NCBI GenBank assembly: GCA_038503075.1
Contig: JBCAML010000001.1
Span: 248,001-312,000 of the forward strand
Length of the DNA stretch: 64,000 nucleotides
Reading direction: 5' to 3'
From: Gyromitra esculenta
Taxonomy: Eukaryota > Ascomycota > Pezizomycetes > Pezizales > Discinaceae
This document shows positions 19,670-30,077 of the stretch, in pieces (positions within the stretch are counted from its first letter, which is position 1; each line of letters starts with the position of its first letter). The notes beneath the pieces were generated by a model, which worked only from the letters and a program-made list of their open reading frames with translations, was not told the origin of the DNA and did no database searches. The translations under genes and the position numbers were made by a program.

Positions 19670-22600
19670 CCCATTTCCTTACCTTTGTCGGCTTTTTCTA
19701 TCTCAGGTTTTTCAGTGTCAGATATGTGCGTGGAGGAACAATTAGATGGGGAACATTTTGTTGTATCTTGTAACATTTCCCATAATAATAAAATTATCAA
19801 AACCCACGCACTATTAGACACTGGAGCCTCGGGATTCGCCTTCATTGATAAAGACTTTGCGAGTCACCACTCCCTACCTCTCCTACCCCTAAAAACCCCC
19901 CGGCAACTCGAAGTAATAGATGGCCGTCCGGTCTCGTCAGGAGACATCACCCATATTACTAATATCAACCTCTCCATCCAACAACACCAAGAACAAGCCC
20001 CCTGTTTCGTCACCCGACTAGGACATTACCCCCTCGTTCTAGGAATTCCATGGATGAATTATCATGATGTCCAGCTCCGCTTCGCCCAAAAACGCATTGA
20101 GTTTAATTCTAAACTCTGCACCACCCATTGTACCCGCCATTTCGCCACCGTAACCGCTCCCTCGATTGTAGCCCCCCCCAAGCTGAATCTATCTTTTATC
20201 AACGCCGCTAGTTTTAGAACTCTCACCCGAAAACATTCCTCCCAAGCCTATGCAATGTCATTGTACGAAATTAACAAAATCATCAATGACAAGACAACCA
20301 AGGAGGAATGGAGAACAAGAATCCCTACAAAATATCATGACTTTCTGGATATGTTCGATAAAAAGAAAGCCCAAGGGTTACCCCCACACCGCTCATACGA
20401 CCACAAGATACAACTGATGGAAGGAAAAGATGCCCCTTTCGGACCCCTTTATGGAATGTCCCGAGAAGAGCTTATCGTCTTGAAGAAGTATATTGAAGAC
20501 AATCTTGAGAAGGGATTCATTCGAGCTAGTTCCTCTCCAGCCGGATCCCCCGTCCTATTTGTCAAAAAAGCTGACGGTTCCCTACGACTCTGTGTGGACT
20601 ACCGAGGCCTTAATGCTATTACCGTTAAGGATCGCTATACCTCTCCCCTCATCCGCGAAACCCTGGACCGACTTGCAAAGGCACAATGGTATACCAAACT
20701 AGACCTCCGTGACGGTTACCACCAAGTACGCATCGCAGAAGGGGACGAGTGGAAGACAGCCTTTCGCACCCGTTACGGCTTATATGAATACCAAGTGATG
20801 CCGTTCGGCTTGACTAACGCCCCGGGAACCTTCCAACGATTCGTTAATGATTGCCTCACCGAGTACCTGGATATTTTTTGTACAGCCTACCTCGATGATA
20901 TCCTAATTTATAGTGATACCTTCGCGGAGCATCAGGTTCATGTACGAAAGGTACTTCAGACACTCAAGAATAACGATATCTTGCTCAAACCGGAGAAATG
21001 CGAATTCGAAGTACAGACAACCAAGTACCTAGGGCTCATCCTTACCCCCGATGGCATCAAGATGGACGAGGAGAAACTAAAAGCAGTACGAGAATGGGGT
21101 ACCCCTAAGAGCGTCAAAGACGTACAAGCTTTCCTAGGCTTTGCTAATTTTTACCGTCGTTTTATTCTCGGTTTTTCCAAGCTTGCTTCCCCTCTTACAG
21201 CCCTAACAAAGAAGGGTATTATTTTTGAATGGACAGTGGAAGCAGATATCGCCTTTGAGAACCTAAAACACGCCTTCACCACCGCTCCAATCCTCATCCA
21301 CTTTGATCCTGACAAGAAAATCATCGTGGAGACAGATGCCTCTGACTTTGTTTCCGGAGGAGTACTCTCTCAATACGACGATGCTGGAATCCTACACCCA
21401 GTCGCATTCTTCTCAAAAAAGCATTCACCTGCCGAATGCAATTACGAGATTTACGACAAGGAACTGCTGGCTATCATCCGAGTATTCGAAGAATGGCGCC
21501 CGGAGCTCGAAGGTTCCAAACATCCCATTGACGTAATCAGCGACCATAAAAACCTCGAGTATTTTATGAGTACGAAACAACTAAATCGTCGTCAAGCACG
21601 ATGGGCCGAGTATCTTTCCCGCTTTGACTTTGTAATTACCTATCGCCCAGGTAGTCAAGGAGGAAAACCAGACGCATTGACCAGAAGATCAGGAGATCTT
21701 CCCAAGGAAGGGGATGAACGGTTGGCACACCAAAGTCAAGTGGTATTGAAGAAGGAAAATGTGGATCCTAAGCTAAGTTTGTTGTCGGCTTCTTTGTCAA
21801 ATGAAGCCGCTGAACTGGACGCCCCCCTACAAAAACTCTTTCAAGAAGGACTTCTTACTGATAAATTTCCAGAAAGAATACTTTTAGCGTTAAGGAATAA
21901 AGATCAACAGTCAAAGGAGATCACCTTAAGCGAGTGTACCAATGAGAACGGAAGGCTATGTTACCGAGGACGTATTTACGTTCCAGACCTCGACCCCCTA
22001 CGCTTAGAACTCATAAAAAGGCACCATGATGTACCAGCCGCAGGCCATCCAGGAAGAGACAAAACATTTGAACTCCTGGATAGAAACTTTTATTGGCCCA
22101 AGATGAGGGAATCAGTCGCTCGTTACGTACGGAACTGCCATATCTGCCAGAAAGCTAAGCCAGTTACTCAACGTACTTCGGGAGTACTCCGCCCCTTACC
22201 TATTCCACAACGACCCTGGCAGGAAATCTCGATGGACTTTGTCACAGGCCTTCCTGAGTCTAATGGCTACGATGCGATCATGGTAATTGTCGACCGATTA
22301 TCGAAAATGCGACATCTTATTCCATGCAATACTACTGTCAATTCACGAGATGTCGCTGATCTTTACCTGCAACATGTCTGGAAACTGCATGGCCTACCTA
22401 CGCATATTACCTCCGACCGTGGTACCCAATTCACTGCCCATTTCTGGAAAGAGCTTTGTCAACGTCTTGGGATACAAGCCCGAATGTCTACTGCTTTCCA
22501 TCCAGAAACGGACGGACAAACGGAAAGACTAAATGCGGTAATGGAGCAATACCTTCGATCCTATGTGACTTATCAACAAGAAGACTGGAGTAGGTGGCTA

Positions 22601-23335
22601 CCAATGGCAGAATTCTCCGCAAATAACCAAGAATCGGCAAGTACGAAAGTATCTCCCTTCCTTGCTAATTACGGATATCACCCTCGGTTCGATACCTCTC
22701 TTACTCCCCCGGCGAATACCCCTCAAAGTCAAGATGCCACTGTCTTCGCAAGCAGGATGCAGGAACTATACGACTATCTTAGGACACAAATCAGAGCCGC
22801 TCAAGATACCCAAGAAACTGCCACAAATAAACACAGGACACCTGCCCCGGCATATCAAATCCAAGATCAAGTCTTCGTATCGATGAAGAATATTAGGACT
22901 AATCGTAACGCTCGAAAACTGGACTGGAAATGGATGGGTCCCTATGCAGTGAAAAGGATTATATCCCCCTTCGCCTACGAGATAGATCTTCCCTCATCGG
23001 TCAAATACCACCCTGTCTTTCACGTCTCTCTTCTTAAGCCTGCCCCTAATGATGCCCTCCCGGGACAAGTTATTCCTCCCCCAGCCCCAGTTATTGTTAA
23101 CGAGCAAGAGGAATACTATATCGAGAAAATCCTCGATCAACGCACCCACCGAGGACAACTCCAATACCTCGTAGAATGGACTGGGTATGCTCACCCGACA
23201 TGGGAACCGGCTGAGGACCTGCAGGATACGTCTGCCCTTGATACATTCCTCGCCGAGATAACTATCGCTCCTTCCAAGGTTCGCAGGAGCTCACGTCTGA
23301 AGAGGGGAGCTACTTTCACGGATAGAATCGGGTAA
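19631..23335 (+). CDS. Element H Pol: protease, RT, RNase H, integrase, chromodomain
   Basis: It is made as a Gag-Pol fusion by -1 frameshifting. Counting from a start-like codon at 19664, the aspartic protease motif DTGAS is at about 52-56. The RT catalytic YLDD is at about 408-411. RNase H acidic residues are in ETDASDF (about 555) and DHKNLEYF. The integrase zinc region runs from RHHDVPAAGHPG (about 785) to CHIC. The DD35E triad is in [10 protein letters not shown] (about 857), TSDRGTQF (about 917) and GQTERLN, with exactly 35 residues between the last D and E. The chromodomain covers about 1149-1200 and keeps Y, W and Y at cage positions. The frame is unbroken, and its stop lies seven codons inside the 3' LTR. 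Confidence 0.95.
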   Translation, partial: LVQPRLISDPALVPISLPLSAFSISGFSVSDMCVEEQLDGEHFVVSCNISHNNKIIKTHALLDTGASGFAFIDKDFASHHSLPLLPLKTPRQLEVIDGRPVSSGDITHITNINLSIQQHQEQAPCFVTRLGHYPLVLGIPWMNYHDVQLRFAQKRIEFNSKLCTTHCTRHFATVTAPSIVAPPKLNLSFINAASFRTLTRKHSSQAYAMSLYEINKIINDKTTKEEWRTRIPTKYHDFLDMFDKKKAQGLPPHRSYDHKIQLMEGKDAPFGPLYGMSREELIVLKKYIEDNLEKGFIRASSSPAGSPVLFVKKADGSLRLCVDYRGLNAITVKDRYTSPLIRETLDRLAKAQWYTKLDLRDGYHQVRIAEGDEWKTAFRTRYGLYEYQVMPFGLTNAPGTFQRFVNDCLTEYLDIFCTAYLDDILIYSDTFAEHQVHVRKVLQTLKNNDILLKPEKCEFEVQTTKYLGLILTPDGIKMDEEKLKAVREWGTPKSVKDVQAFLGFANFYRRFILGFSKLASPLTALTKKGIIFEWTVEADIAFENLKHAFTTAPILIHFDPDKKIIVETDASDFVSGGVLSQYDDAGILHPVAFFSKKHSPAECNYEIYDKELLAIIRVFEEWRPELEGSKHPIDVISDHKNLEYFMSTKQLNRRQARWAEYLSRFDFVITYRPGSQGGKPDALTRRSGDLPKEGDERLAHQSQVVLKKENVDPKLSLLSASLSNEAAELDAPLQKLFQEGLLTDKFPERILLALRNKDQQSKEITLSECTNENGRLCYRGRIYVPDLDPLRLELIKRHHDVPAAGHPGRDKTFELLDRNFYWPKMRESVARYVRNCHICQKAKPVTQRTSGVLRPLPIPQRPWQEISMDFVTGLPESNGYDAIMVIVDRLSKMRHLIPCNTTVNSRDVADLYLQHVWKLHGLPTHITSDRGTQFTAHFWKELCQRLGIQARMSTAFHPETDGQTERLNAVMEQYLRSYVTYQQEDWSRWLPMAEFSANNQESASTKVSPFLANYGYHPRFDTSLTPPANTPQSQDATVFASRMQELYDYLRTQIRAAQDTQETATNKHRTPAPAYQIQDQVFVSMKNIRTNRNARKLDWKWMGPYAVKRIISPFAYEIDLPSSVKYHPVFHVSLLKPAPNDALPGQVIPPPAPVIVNEQEEYYIEKILDQRTHRGQLQYLVEWTGYAHPTWEPAEDLQDTSALDTFLAEITIAPSKVRRSSRLKRGATFTDRIG

Positions 23336-23731
23336 TGGGTCAGGATAATTGTGGGTAGTTGCGATGGGTTTCTTTTGAATACAATGGCTTTGTGGTTCGG
23401 TTATGTTTCGGTTGTTAGATGATCGCTTGTGTTACGGGGAAAAGCGGAGTATTTAAACGGAGGATTTTGGTCTTTTGTGTTCTTTTCTTCTCTTTTCCTT
23501 AAGCAACGTTCTCGTTACCTTCTGCTGTAAATCGTCGAATACTATCTCGATTCTATCTCAGAATCCTCGCTGTCGCTGTTTACCTCGCTGCACCTATCTC
23601 GCCTTGAGATCGAAGACTCCCGTAGAACTTGTAGACACGCTGCACTCTTCAAACGTATTGTCACCTCGCTTAAGTAGCACTGCTCACCTTCAGGGATACT
23701 GAAGGGCTTAATCCGAGGCACAACCGTGAGA
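23314..23731 (+). repeat. Element H 3' LTR (418 bp)
   Basis: It has the same length and termini as the 5' LTR. It differs by A/G near 23601, A/C near 23617 and G/A near 23657 (about 99.3% identity by eye). Confidence 0.96.
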
Positions 23732-24249
23732 CATTCTTAGGCTTTGCAAATTTTTATCGTCGATTTATTCTGGGATTCTCAAAGCTTGCTGCCCCCCTTA
23801 CCGCCCTTACCAGAAAAGGCATCACCTTTGAATGGTCTGTCGAAGCTGATATAGCTTTCGAAAACCTAAAACACTCCTTTACCACGGCCCCAATCCTTAT
23901 CCACTTTGATCCTGATAAAAAAATCATCGTGGAAACCGATGCCTCGGATTTTGTTTCAGGGGGAGTCCTATCCCAATACGATGACGCTGGAATCCTACAC
24001 CCGGTAGCCTTCTTTTCAAAGAAACACTCACCAGCTGAGTGCAATTACAAAATCTACGACAAGGAGCTACTTGCCATCATACGAGTCTTTGAGGAATGGC
24101 GTCCGGAATTGGAAGGTTCAAAACACCCAATTGACGTCATTAGTGATCATAAAAACCTTGAGTACTTTATGAGTACCAAGCAACGCAACTGCCGTCAAGC
24201 TAGATGGGCTGAATACCTATCGCGTTTTGATTTTGTGATCACGTATAGA
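23732..24249 (+). pseudogene. Element F pol, piece 3 (RNase H)
   Basis: It resumes at [11 protein letters not shown] after element H and covers the RNase H domain ([24 protein letters not shown]). It stops at VITYR, where element I is inserted (TSD ataga at 24245-24249 and 30078-30082). This stretch is open. Confidence 0.92.
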
Positions 24250-24660
24250 TCTCAAGGGGCGAGGTTTATCTTCAAGCTCTCAGGTATCCCCCGAGATGAG
24301 CAGTGCTACTTGAAGGGAAAACTAAGCGACGAGAGTGTATTACGAGATTCCACAGGCTCTACGAAGTGTTCAAGTATAGAGGACTTGAGGACAGCGACAG
24401 CGCGAGGTTATGAGGTATAACCGAGGTTTGTATTGTAAAATACAAGAGTGTACGACAGAAGACGTTGCTTAAAGAAAGAAGAAGGAAAAGTACAATAAGA
24501 GGGGAAATCCCTTCGCTTATATACCACAATCCGACTCATTCGATGACAAAGACTTGACTCATTGCAACGGAAACCCAAAGAAACATAAGGAACAACAACG
24601 TAACACAATAGCCTCGCAACCTTATACCCGACGAACTAACGGAAACAGTTATCCATGAAA
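24250..24660 (-). repeat. Element I 3' LTR (411 bp)
   Basis: The plus-strand termini are TCTCAAGGGG and CCATGAAA. By eye it is identical to the 5' copy. Confidence 0.95.
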
Positions 24661-24672
24661 GTACCCCCTCCC

Positions 24673-27600
24673 TTATAGCCGTGAGCTCCTGCGAACACTA
24701 ACCAGACCTTCCTTGGGTTTACTTGGATATTGTTGATGAAAGGCGTCCACTGCTTCGGTTTCCGTATGGTAATCAGCTGGTTCCCACGTGGGTAAGGCAT
24801 AACCTGTCCATTCAACTAGATATTGCAGTTTCCCATGGCGAATACGAGAATCCAGGATGCTCTCGACAAGATATTCCTCATGATCGTTGACTTGAACTGG
24901 GGGTGGTGGTGGGATAATCTGACCCGGGAGTGGGTCAACAGGAGCAGCTTTGATTAATGAAACGTGAAATATCGGATGGTATTTCATAGACGATGGCAGG
25001 TCTATTTCATAGGCATGCGCAGAGATTATTCGTTTCACGGGGAAGGGACCGCTCCACTTCCAGTCCAATTTCCTCGAATTCCTAGTCGTCCTCATGTTCT
25101 TCATGGATATGAAGACATGGTCATTGACTTTGAATGAAGGGGCAGGGGTACGGTGCCGATTAGCACTGGTCTCGAAAGTATCTTGTGCTGTCCTCATTTG
25201 AACTCGAAGGAAGTCTCTAAGTTCTTCCATCTTAGAGGCGAAGTCATTGGCATCAAGGGTTTGGGGGGAACGGTCATTAGGGACAACGGAGGTATCAAAG
25301 CGAGGATGATAGCCATAGTTGGCGAAAAAGGGAGTAGCTTTCGTACTGGCTGACTCTTGGTTATTGGCAGCGAACTCCGCAATAGGTAACCATTTTGCCC
25401 AGTCGTCTTGTTGGTAAGAAACATAGCACCGAAGATATTGTTCCATAACGGCATTAAGACGTTCGGTTTGACCATCTGTTTCTGGGTGGAAAGACGTTGA
25501 CATCCGAGCGGAGATATTCAGGCGTTGGCAAAGATGTTTCCAAAACTTAGCGGTAAACTGCGTTCCTCTATCCGAAGTGATATGGGAAGGTAGTCCGTGA
25601 AGTTTCCAAACATTTTGGAGGTAGAGTTCGGCCGTTTGCTCGGCGTTGACGGTTGTATTGCACGGGATAAGGTGCCGCATCTTCGAGAGTCGATCCACCA
25701 CAACCATAATAGCATCAAAGCCATTAGATTCTGGGAGACCGGTAACAAAGTCCATTGATAGCTCTTCCCAAGGGCGATTAGGGATTGGGAGAGGTTTTAG
25801 GACGCCTTGGGTACCGAGGGTGCTTGGTTTTGCTCGTCGACAGGTATGACAGTTCCGCGTATAACGGCCAATATACTCTCTCATCTTTGGCCAGTAAAAA
25901 TGTCTTGAGATGAGTTCGAAGGATTTTTCACGTCCCGGGTGACCAGCTGAGGGGGCGTCATGATTTCGTTGTAGGATGAGAAGGCGAAGAGGGTCATGAT
26001 CGGGGATATAGAGTTTATGCCGGTAATAAAGGCGGCCGCTGACTTCAGTGCAATCTCCTAGGGTGATTTCTTTGGATTGTCGTTCACCATTTTTGAGTGC
26101 TAGGAGGATTTTTTGTGGGAACGGGTCAGCATTATATCCAAGAGTCATTAAAGTATCAAGGGAGGCATCCAATTCGGCGGGTTCATTTGATAAAGAACCC
26201 GAAAACAAACTCAACTTGGGGTCAAGGTTCTTCTCCTTCAAGACTACTTGATGTTGGTGTTGTAGTCTTTCATCCCCTTCTTCAGGGAGATCTCCTGATC
26301 TCCGAGTCAGTGCGTCCGGCTTTCCTCCCTGTACCCCTGGTCGATAAGTGATCACGAAGTCAAAGCGCGAGAGGTATTCTGCCCATCTGACTTGTCTTCG
26401 GTTGAGCTGTTTTGTTGTCATAAAATACTCCAGGTTTTTATGATCAGTGATGACGGAGATGGGCAGTTCTGAGCCTTCGAGTTCTGGTCTCCATTCCTCG
26501 AAACAACGAATGATGGCTAGGAGTTCCTTGTCATATATTTCATAGTTGCACTCAGCGGGTGAATGTTTTTTTGAAAAAAATGCCACGGGGTGAAGCACGC
26601 CATTATCGTCAAGTTGGGAGAGAACACCACCGGAGACGAAGTCGGATGCATCTGATTCCACAAAAATCTTCTTTCGGGGATCGAAATGGATGAGTACTGG
26701 GGCTTTGGTAAAGGCGTCTTTTAGAGCTTCGAACGCAAGTTCAGCTTCGACGGTCCACTCGAAGGTAATGCCTTTTTTTGTGAAGGCAGTGAGAGGGGCA
26801 GCAAGGCGAGAAAATCCTAGAATAAACCTTCGGTAGAAGTTTGCAAATCCTAGGAAGGCTTGTACATCTTTGACACATTTGGGTCGGTTCCAGTCGCGCA
26901 CCGCTTTGAGTTTGTCCTCGTCCATCTTAATTCCTTCAGGCGTAAGGATTAAGCCGAGGTATTTTATCGATTGGACATGGAATTCACACTTCTCAGGTTT
27001 GAGAAGGATGTTATTGGCCTTAAGGGCATCGAGGACTTGTCTGACGTGCACCTTGTGTTCTGCAAGGGTATCACTATAGATCAGGATATCATCGAGATAC
27101 GCTGTGCAGAATAGGTCTAAATATTCTCGAAGGGAGTCGTTGACGAAGCGTTGGAAGGTTCCAGGGGCGTTGGTGAGGCCGAATGGCATCACCATGTATT
27201 CATACAAGCCATATCGGGTTCGAAAGGCTGTTTTCCATTCTTCCCCCTCGGCGATACGAATTTGGTGGAAGCCGTCACGGAGATCGAGTTTGGAGTACCA
27301 CTGGGCTTTTGCAAGGCGATCCAAGGTTTCTTTGATCAGGGGGGAAGTATATCAGTCCTTAACCGTGAGAGCGTTAAGGCCACGGTAATCGACACAAAGG
27401 CGGAGGGAACCATCAGGTTTGGCGGCGAAGAGGACTGGAGAACCGGCGGAAGATGAACTGGCACGGATGAATCCTTTTTCTAAGTTGTCTTCGATATACT
27501 TCTTGAGAACTAGAAGTTCATCTCGTGACATACCATAGAGTGGGCCAAATGGTGGTTCCTTGCCTTCTTGTAGGGTGATCTTATGGTCATAGGATCGTCG

Positions 27601-28353
27601 GGGGGGGAGTCCTTGAGCTTTAGTTTTATCGAACATATCCAGGTATTCGTGGTACTCGGCGGGTATTCGTTGTCTCCACTCCTCTTTGGTAGTCTTGCTA
27701 TCAAGGACTCTGTTAATCTCGTAGAGGGACATGGAATACACTTGAATACCCTTTTTTCTGGCGAGCATGCGGAAGCTAGCCGCGCCGATGAAGGCGGCGT
27801 TTAGTTTTACTGGAGGGGGAATGGCGGCGGCTGAGACGACGGGTTGCTTGGGGGCACAGTGGGTGGTGCAGAATTCAGAATTGAATTCAATGCTTTTGTT
27901 CGCAAATTGTAGATGAACGTCATGGAGGTTCATCCAAGGGATACCGAGTACTAGGGGGTAATGGCCTAGCTTGGTGACGAAGAAGGGGGCTTTCTCAGTA
28001 TGCTGTTGGATGGAAAGCCCTAGGTGGCAAAGGTTTGTAATATCTCCCGAGGCAATTGTTCGGCCGTCAATGACTTCCAATTGGCGAGGGGTTTTTAGGG
28101 GAGATAAGGGAAGGGAATGGTGACGCACAAAATTTTCATCAATGAAAGCGAACCCTGAGGCTCCAGTGTCAAGAAGTGCGTGTGTTTTTATGATTTTATT
28201 TTGGTGGGAAAGGCTACATGAAACTACAAAATGTTCCCCATCCAGATTATCCTCCACACACACATCCGACACTGAAAACCCAGAAATAGAGAACGCTGAC
28301 AAAGGAGAAAAAGGAACCAGAGCAGGGTCACATGGCGACTCTGGTTGAACTAG
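24673..28353 (-). pseudogene. Element I pol, one premature stop
   Basis: The pol frame runs from the frameshift site through protease ([15 protein letters not shown]), RT ([11 protein letters not shown]), RNase H, integrase ([30 protein letters not shown]) and chromodomain (EEYLVESILDSR, YLVEWTGY). It ends at 24673. A TGA at 27354-27352 interrupts RT just after LTVKD; element B has CGA there, so the change is one C-to-T at a CpG. Everything else is intact. The copy would make Gag, protease and the first part of RT only. Readthrough or complementation by B-like copies would be needed for activity. Confidence 0.93.
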
Positions 28354-28359
28354 TTTAAA
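28315..28359 (-). promoter_or_regulatory. Element I -1 frameshift signal
   Basis: On the minus strand TTTAAAC (28359-28353) precedes TAG. The hairpin arms are AACCAGAG (28346-28339) and CTCTGGTT (28322-28315), the same as in B and different on both sides from H. Confidence 0.8.
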
Positions 28360-29597
28360 GACTCGGCTGAGTCTGCTGCATCGAAGGCAGGGAAACGAGG
28401 TGGCAAAGGTGGCGGAAAAACAGAGGGAGCTGGAGGTGCGGCGGCGGCATTGGTGACAGCTCCTCTCATGGCGGGGCGCTTGGAGGCAGAAGGGCAGTTT
28501 GAAAAAATATGACCTTCTCCGGCGCAGAACAGACAACGATTGTTGGTTTGTCTCCAGGATTTCTCCTCTGGAGATAGTTTTCTTCTCCCGTTTATTTGAA
28601 CATACCGTTGTTCAGGGGCGGGGCGAGAGGTAGAGGTTCGGCCAAAAGAGAGATCCATGGGGGCGAGTCCTCCAGGGACGAAGGAGGAGGAAGCGGGAGT
28701 ATAGGCGGCGGGGGCGGCGGCAGGGGCAGTGAATTGCCCCATGGTGTTGCGGGCGGCATTTTTCTTCTCTTCCCTTCTTGCTCGGATTCGGTTATCCAGG
28801 CGAAGGAGGAAAGCGCAGAGGGAAGTAAAGGTGGTGGGGAAGTCGGCAACGGTTACTACCGCTTCTTTCAGCTCGTCCGACATGCCGAATTCCAGAGCGT
28901 CGTTCTTGGCTGACTCGTCATAGTTGAGACGTCCCATGATCCATTGAAAGTCGGCAAGGTAGGCGGAGAAATCTCGCTTCCCTTGTCGGAGTTGGTGCAG
29001 CTCACGTCGGGCAGTGCCGAGAGGGTCGGGGTCGCCGAAGGCTGTTTCCAAGGCGGTGATCAAATCGGCGGCTGAGTTCCATGTGGTAGTTCCGTCAGGA
29101 AGGACGGAATGGCGGATTTGTTCGAGGGCGGCTCCCTCGAGACGGCTGATAGCATACAATATCATATTGTTGCTGTTGGAGAAGCGGTCGGCGTTAACCG
29201 AGAGTTTTGACCTGAGTTGTAGAACAAACCCAGGGAGTTTATCGCGAGACCCATTGAACTTGTCCGGGTCAGGCATCTTATCCGAGCGACCTCCTTGAGT
29301 GTGAGCAGGAGGGGGTGGTGGCGATGGTGCAGGTGGTGGGGGGGCAGCGTTTTGGAGGCGGGCGATTTCCGCTTCGGCTGCTTGCAACTGGGACTGGCAG
29401 GTATTGAACCTAGCCGTCATGTTGTTCCTCTCTTGCGTGACTTCTTCGAGTTGTAGGTCAGCGTAAGTGAGGTTTTCGACCCGTTGTTGGTAATGGGATC
29501 GAACTTCCTCGTAAGCGGAGGCGAGATCGGCGTTGGCGGCGGCTTGGAAGTTTTCGAAAGTTGGGAAAGTCCAGGGGGCGGGGGCGGGGTTGCTCAT
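28350..29597 (-). CDS. Element I Gag
   Basis: This is a 415-residue structural protein starting MSNPAPAPWTFPTFENFQ. The ATG at 29597 was preferred to an upstream alternative start that would include LTR and primer sequence. A helical, glutamine/glutamate-rich segment (about 20-75) with a proline-rich linker leads to MPDPDKFNGSRDKLPGF. The capsid-like part with TAFGDPDPLGTARRELHQLR follows. The zinc knuckle is CLFCAGEGHIFSNC. The frame is open to the stop at 28350, next to the slippery heptamer. It would package element RNA and could also serve defective relatives. Confidence 0.92.
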   Translation of the reverse strand: MSNPAPAPWTFPTFENFQAAANADLASAYEEVRSHYQQRVENLTYADLQLEEVTQERNNMTARFNTCQSQLQAAEAEIARLQNAAPPPPAPSPPPPPAHTQGGRSDKMPDPDKFNGSRDKLPGFVLQLRSKLSVNADRFSNSNNMILYAISRLEGAALEQIRHSVLPDGTTTWNSAADLITALETAFGDPDPLGTARRELHQLRQGKRDFSAYLADFQWIMGRLNYDESAKNDALEFGMSDELKEAVVTVADFPTTFTSLCAFLLRLDNRIRARREEKKNAARNTMGQFTAPAAAPAAYTPASSSFVPGGLAPMDLSFGRTSTSRPAPEQRYVQINGRRKLSPEEKSWRQTNNRCLFCAGEGHIFSNCPSASKRPAMRGAVTNAAAAPPAPSVFPPPLPPRFPAFDAADSAESLN

Positions 29598-29666
29598 GGC
29601 GGCGTTAGTGGTTTTGTAGCAGCGTAAAAAGGCGGGGTAGAGGGTGTGGATGAGGAAGCAACGTAA

Positions 29667-30077
29667 TCTCAAGGGGCGAGGTTTATCTTCAAGCTCTCAG
29701 GTATCCCCCGAGATGAGCAGTGCTACTTGAAGGGAAAACTAAGCGACGAGAGTGTATTACGAGATTCCACAGGCTCTACGAAGTGTTCAAGTATAGAGGA
29801 CTTGAGGACAGCGACAGCGCGAGGTTATGAGGTATAACCGAGGTTTGTATTGTAAAATACAAGAGTGTACGACAGAAGACGTTGCTTAAAGAAAGAAGAA
29901 GGAAAAGTACAATAAGAGGGGAAATCCCTTCGCTTATATACCACAATCCGACTCATTCGATGACAAAGACTTGACTCATTGCAACGGAAACCCAAAGAAA
30001 CATAAGGAACAACAACGTAACACAATAGCCTCGCAACCTTATACCCGACGAACTAACGGAAACAGTTATCCATGAAA
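29667..30077 (-). repeat. Element I 5' LTR (411 bp)
   Basis: It is flanked on the element side by GAAGCAACGTAA (29655-29666), the self-primer complement, and on the outer side by TSD ataga. Confidence 0.95.

Larger units (their letters stand above)
17697..23731 (+). mobile_element. Element H: complete, apparently intact Ty3/gypsy chromovirus
   Basis: This 6,035-bp element is inserted in the RT/RNase H linker of element F, with TSD cattc at 17692-17696 and 23732-23736. Two 418-bp LTRs differ at three positions. A primer region, an unbroken gag (440 aa), a -1 frameshift site and an unbroken pol follow in order. A purine-rich tract (GAAGAGGGGAG) lies just before the 3' LTR and could serve as plus-strand primer. 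It is the only copy here with every part in working order, so it is the best candidate for an autonomous source of proteins. Confidence 0.96.
24250..30077 (-). mobile_element. Element I: full-length gypsy element with a single nonsense mutation
   Basis: This minus-strand element is 5,828 bp long, inserted in the RNase H/integrase linker of F. By eye the two 411-bp LTRs are identical (24250-24660 and 29667-30077). Gag and pol are complete except for one TGA in the RT region. The subfamily is the same as element B and LTR remnant K. Identical LTRs and only one point defect mark a very recent insertion. Confidence 0.95.

Noticed and set aside
19638..19700. Pseudoknot formed by the conserved GTGACCC in the frameshift hairpin loop
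   Set aside because: I found no complementary stretch shortly downstream. The conservation can be explained by the pol residues S-D-P encoded there.
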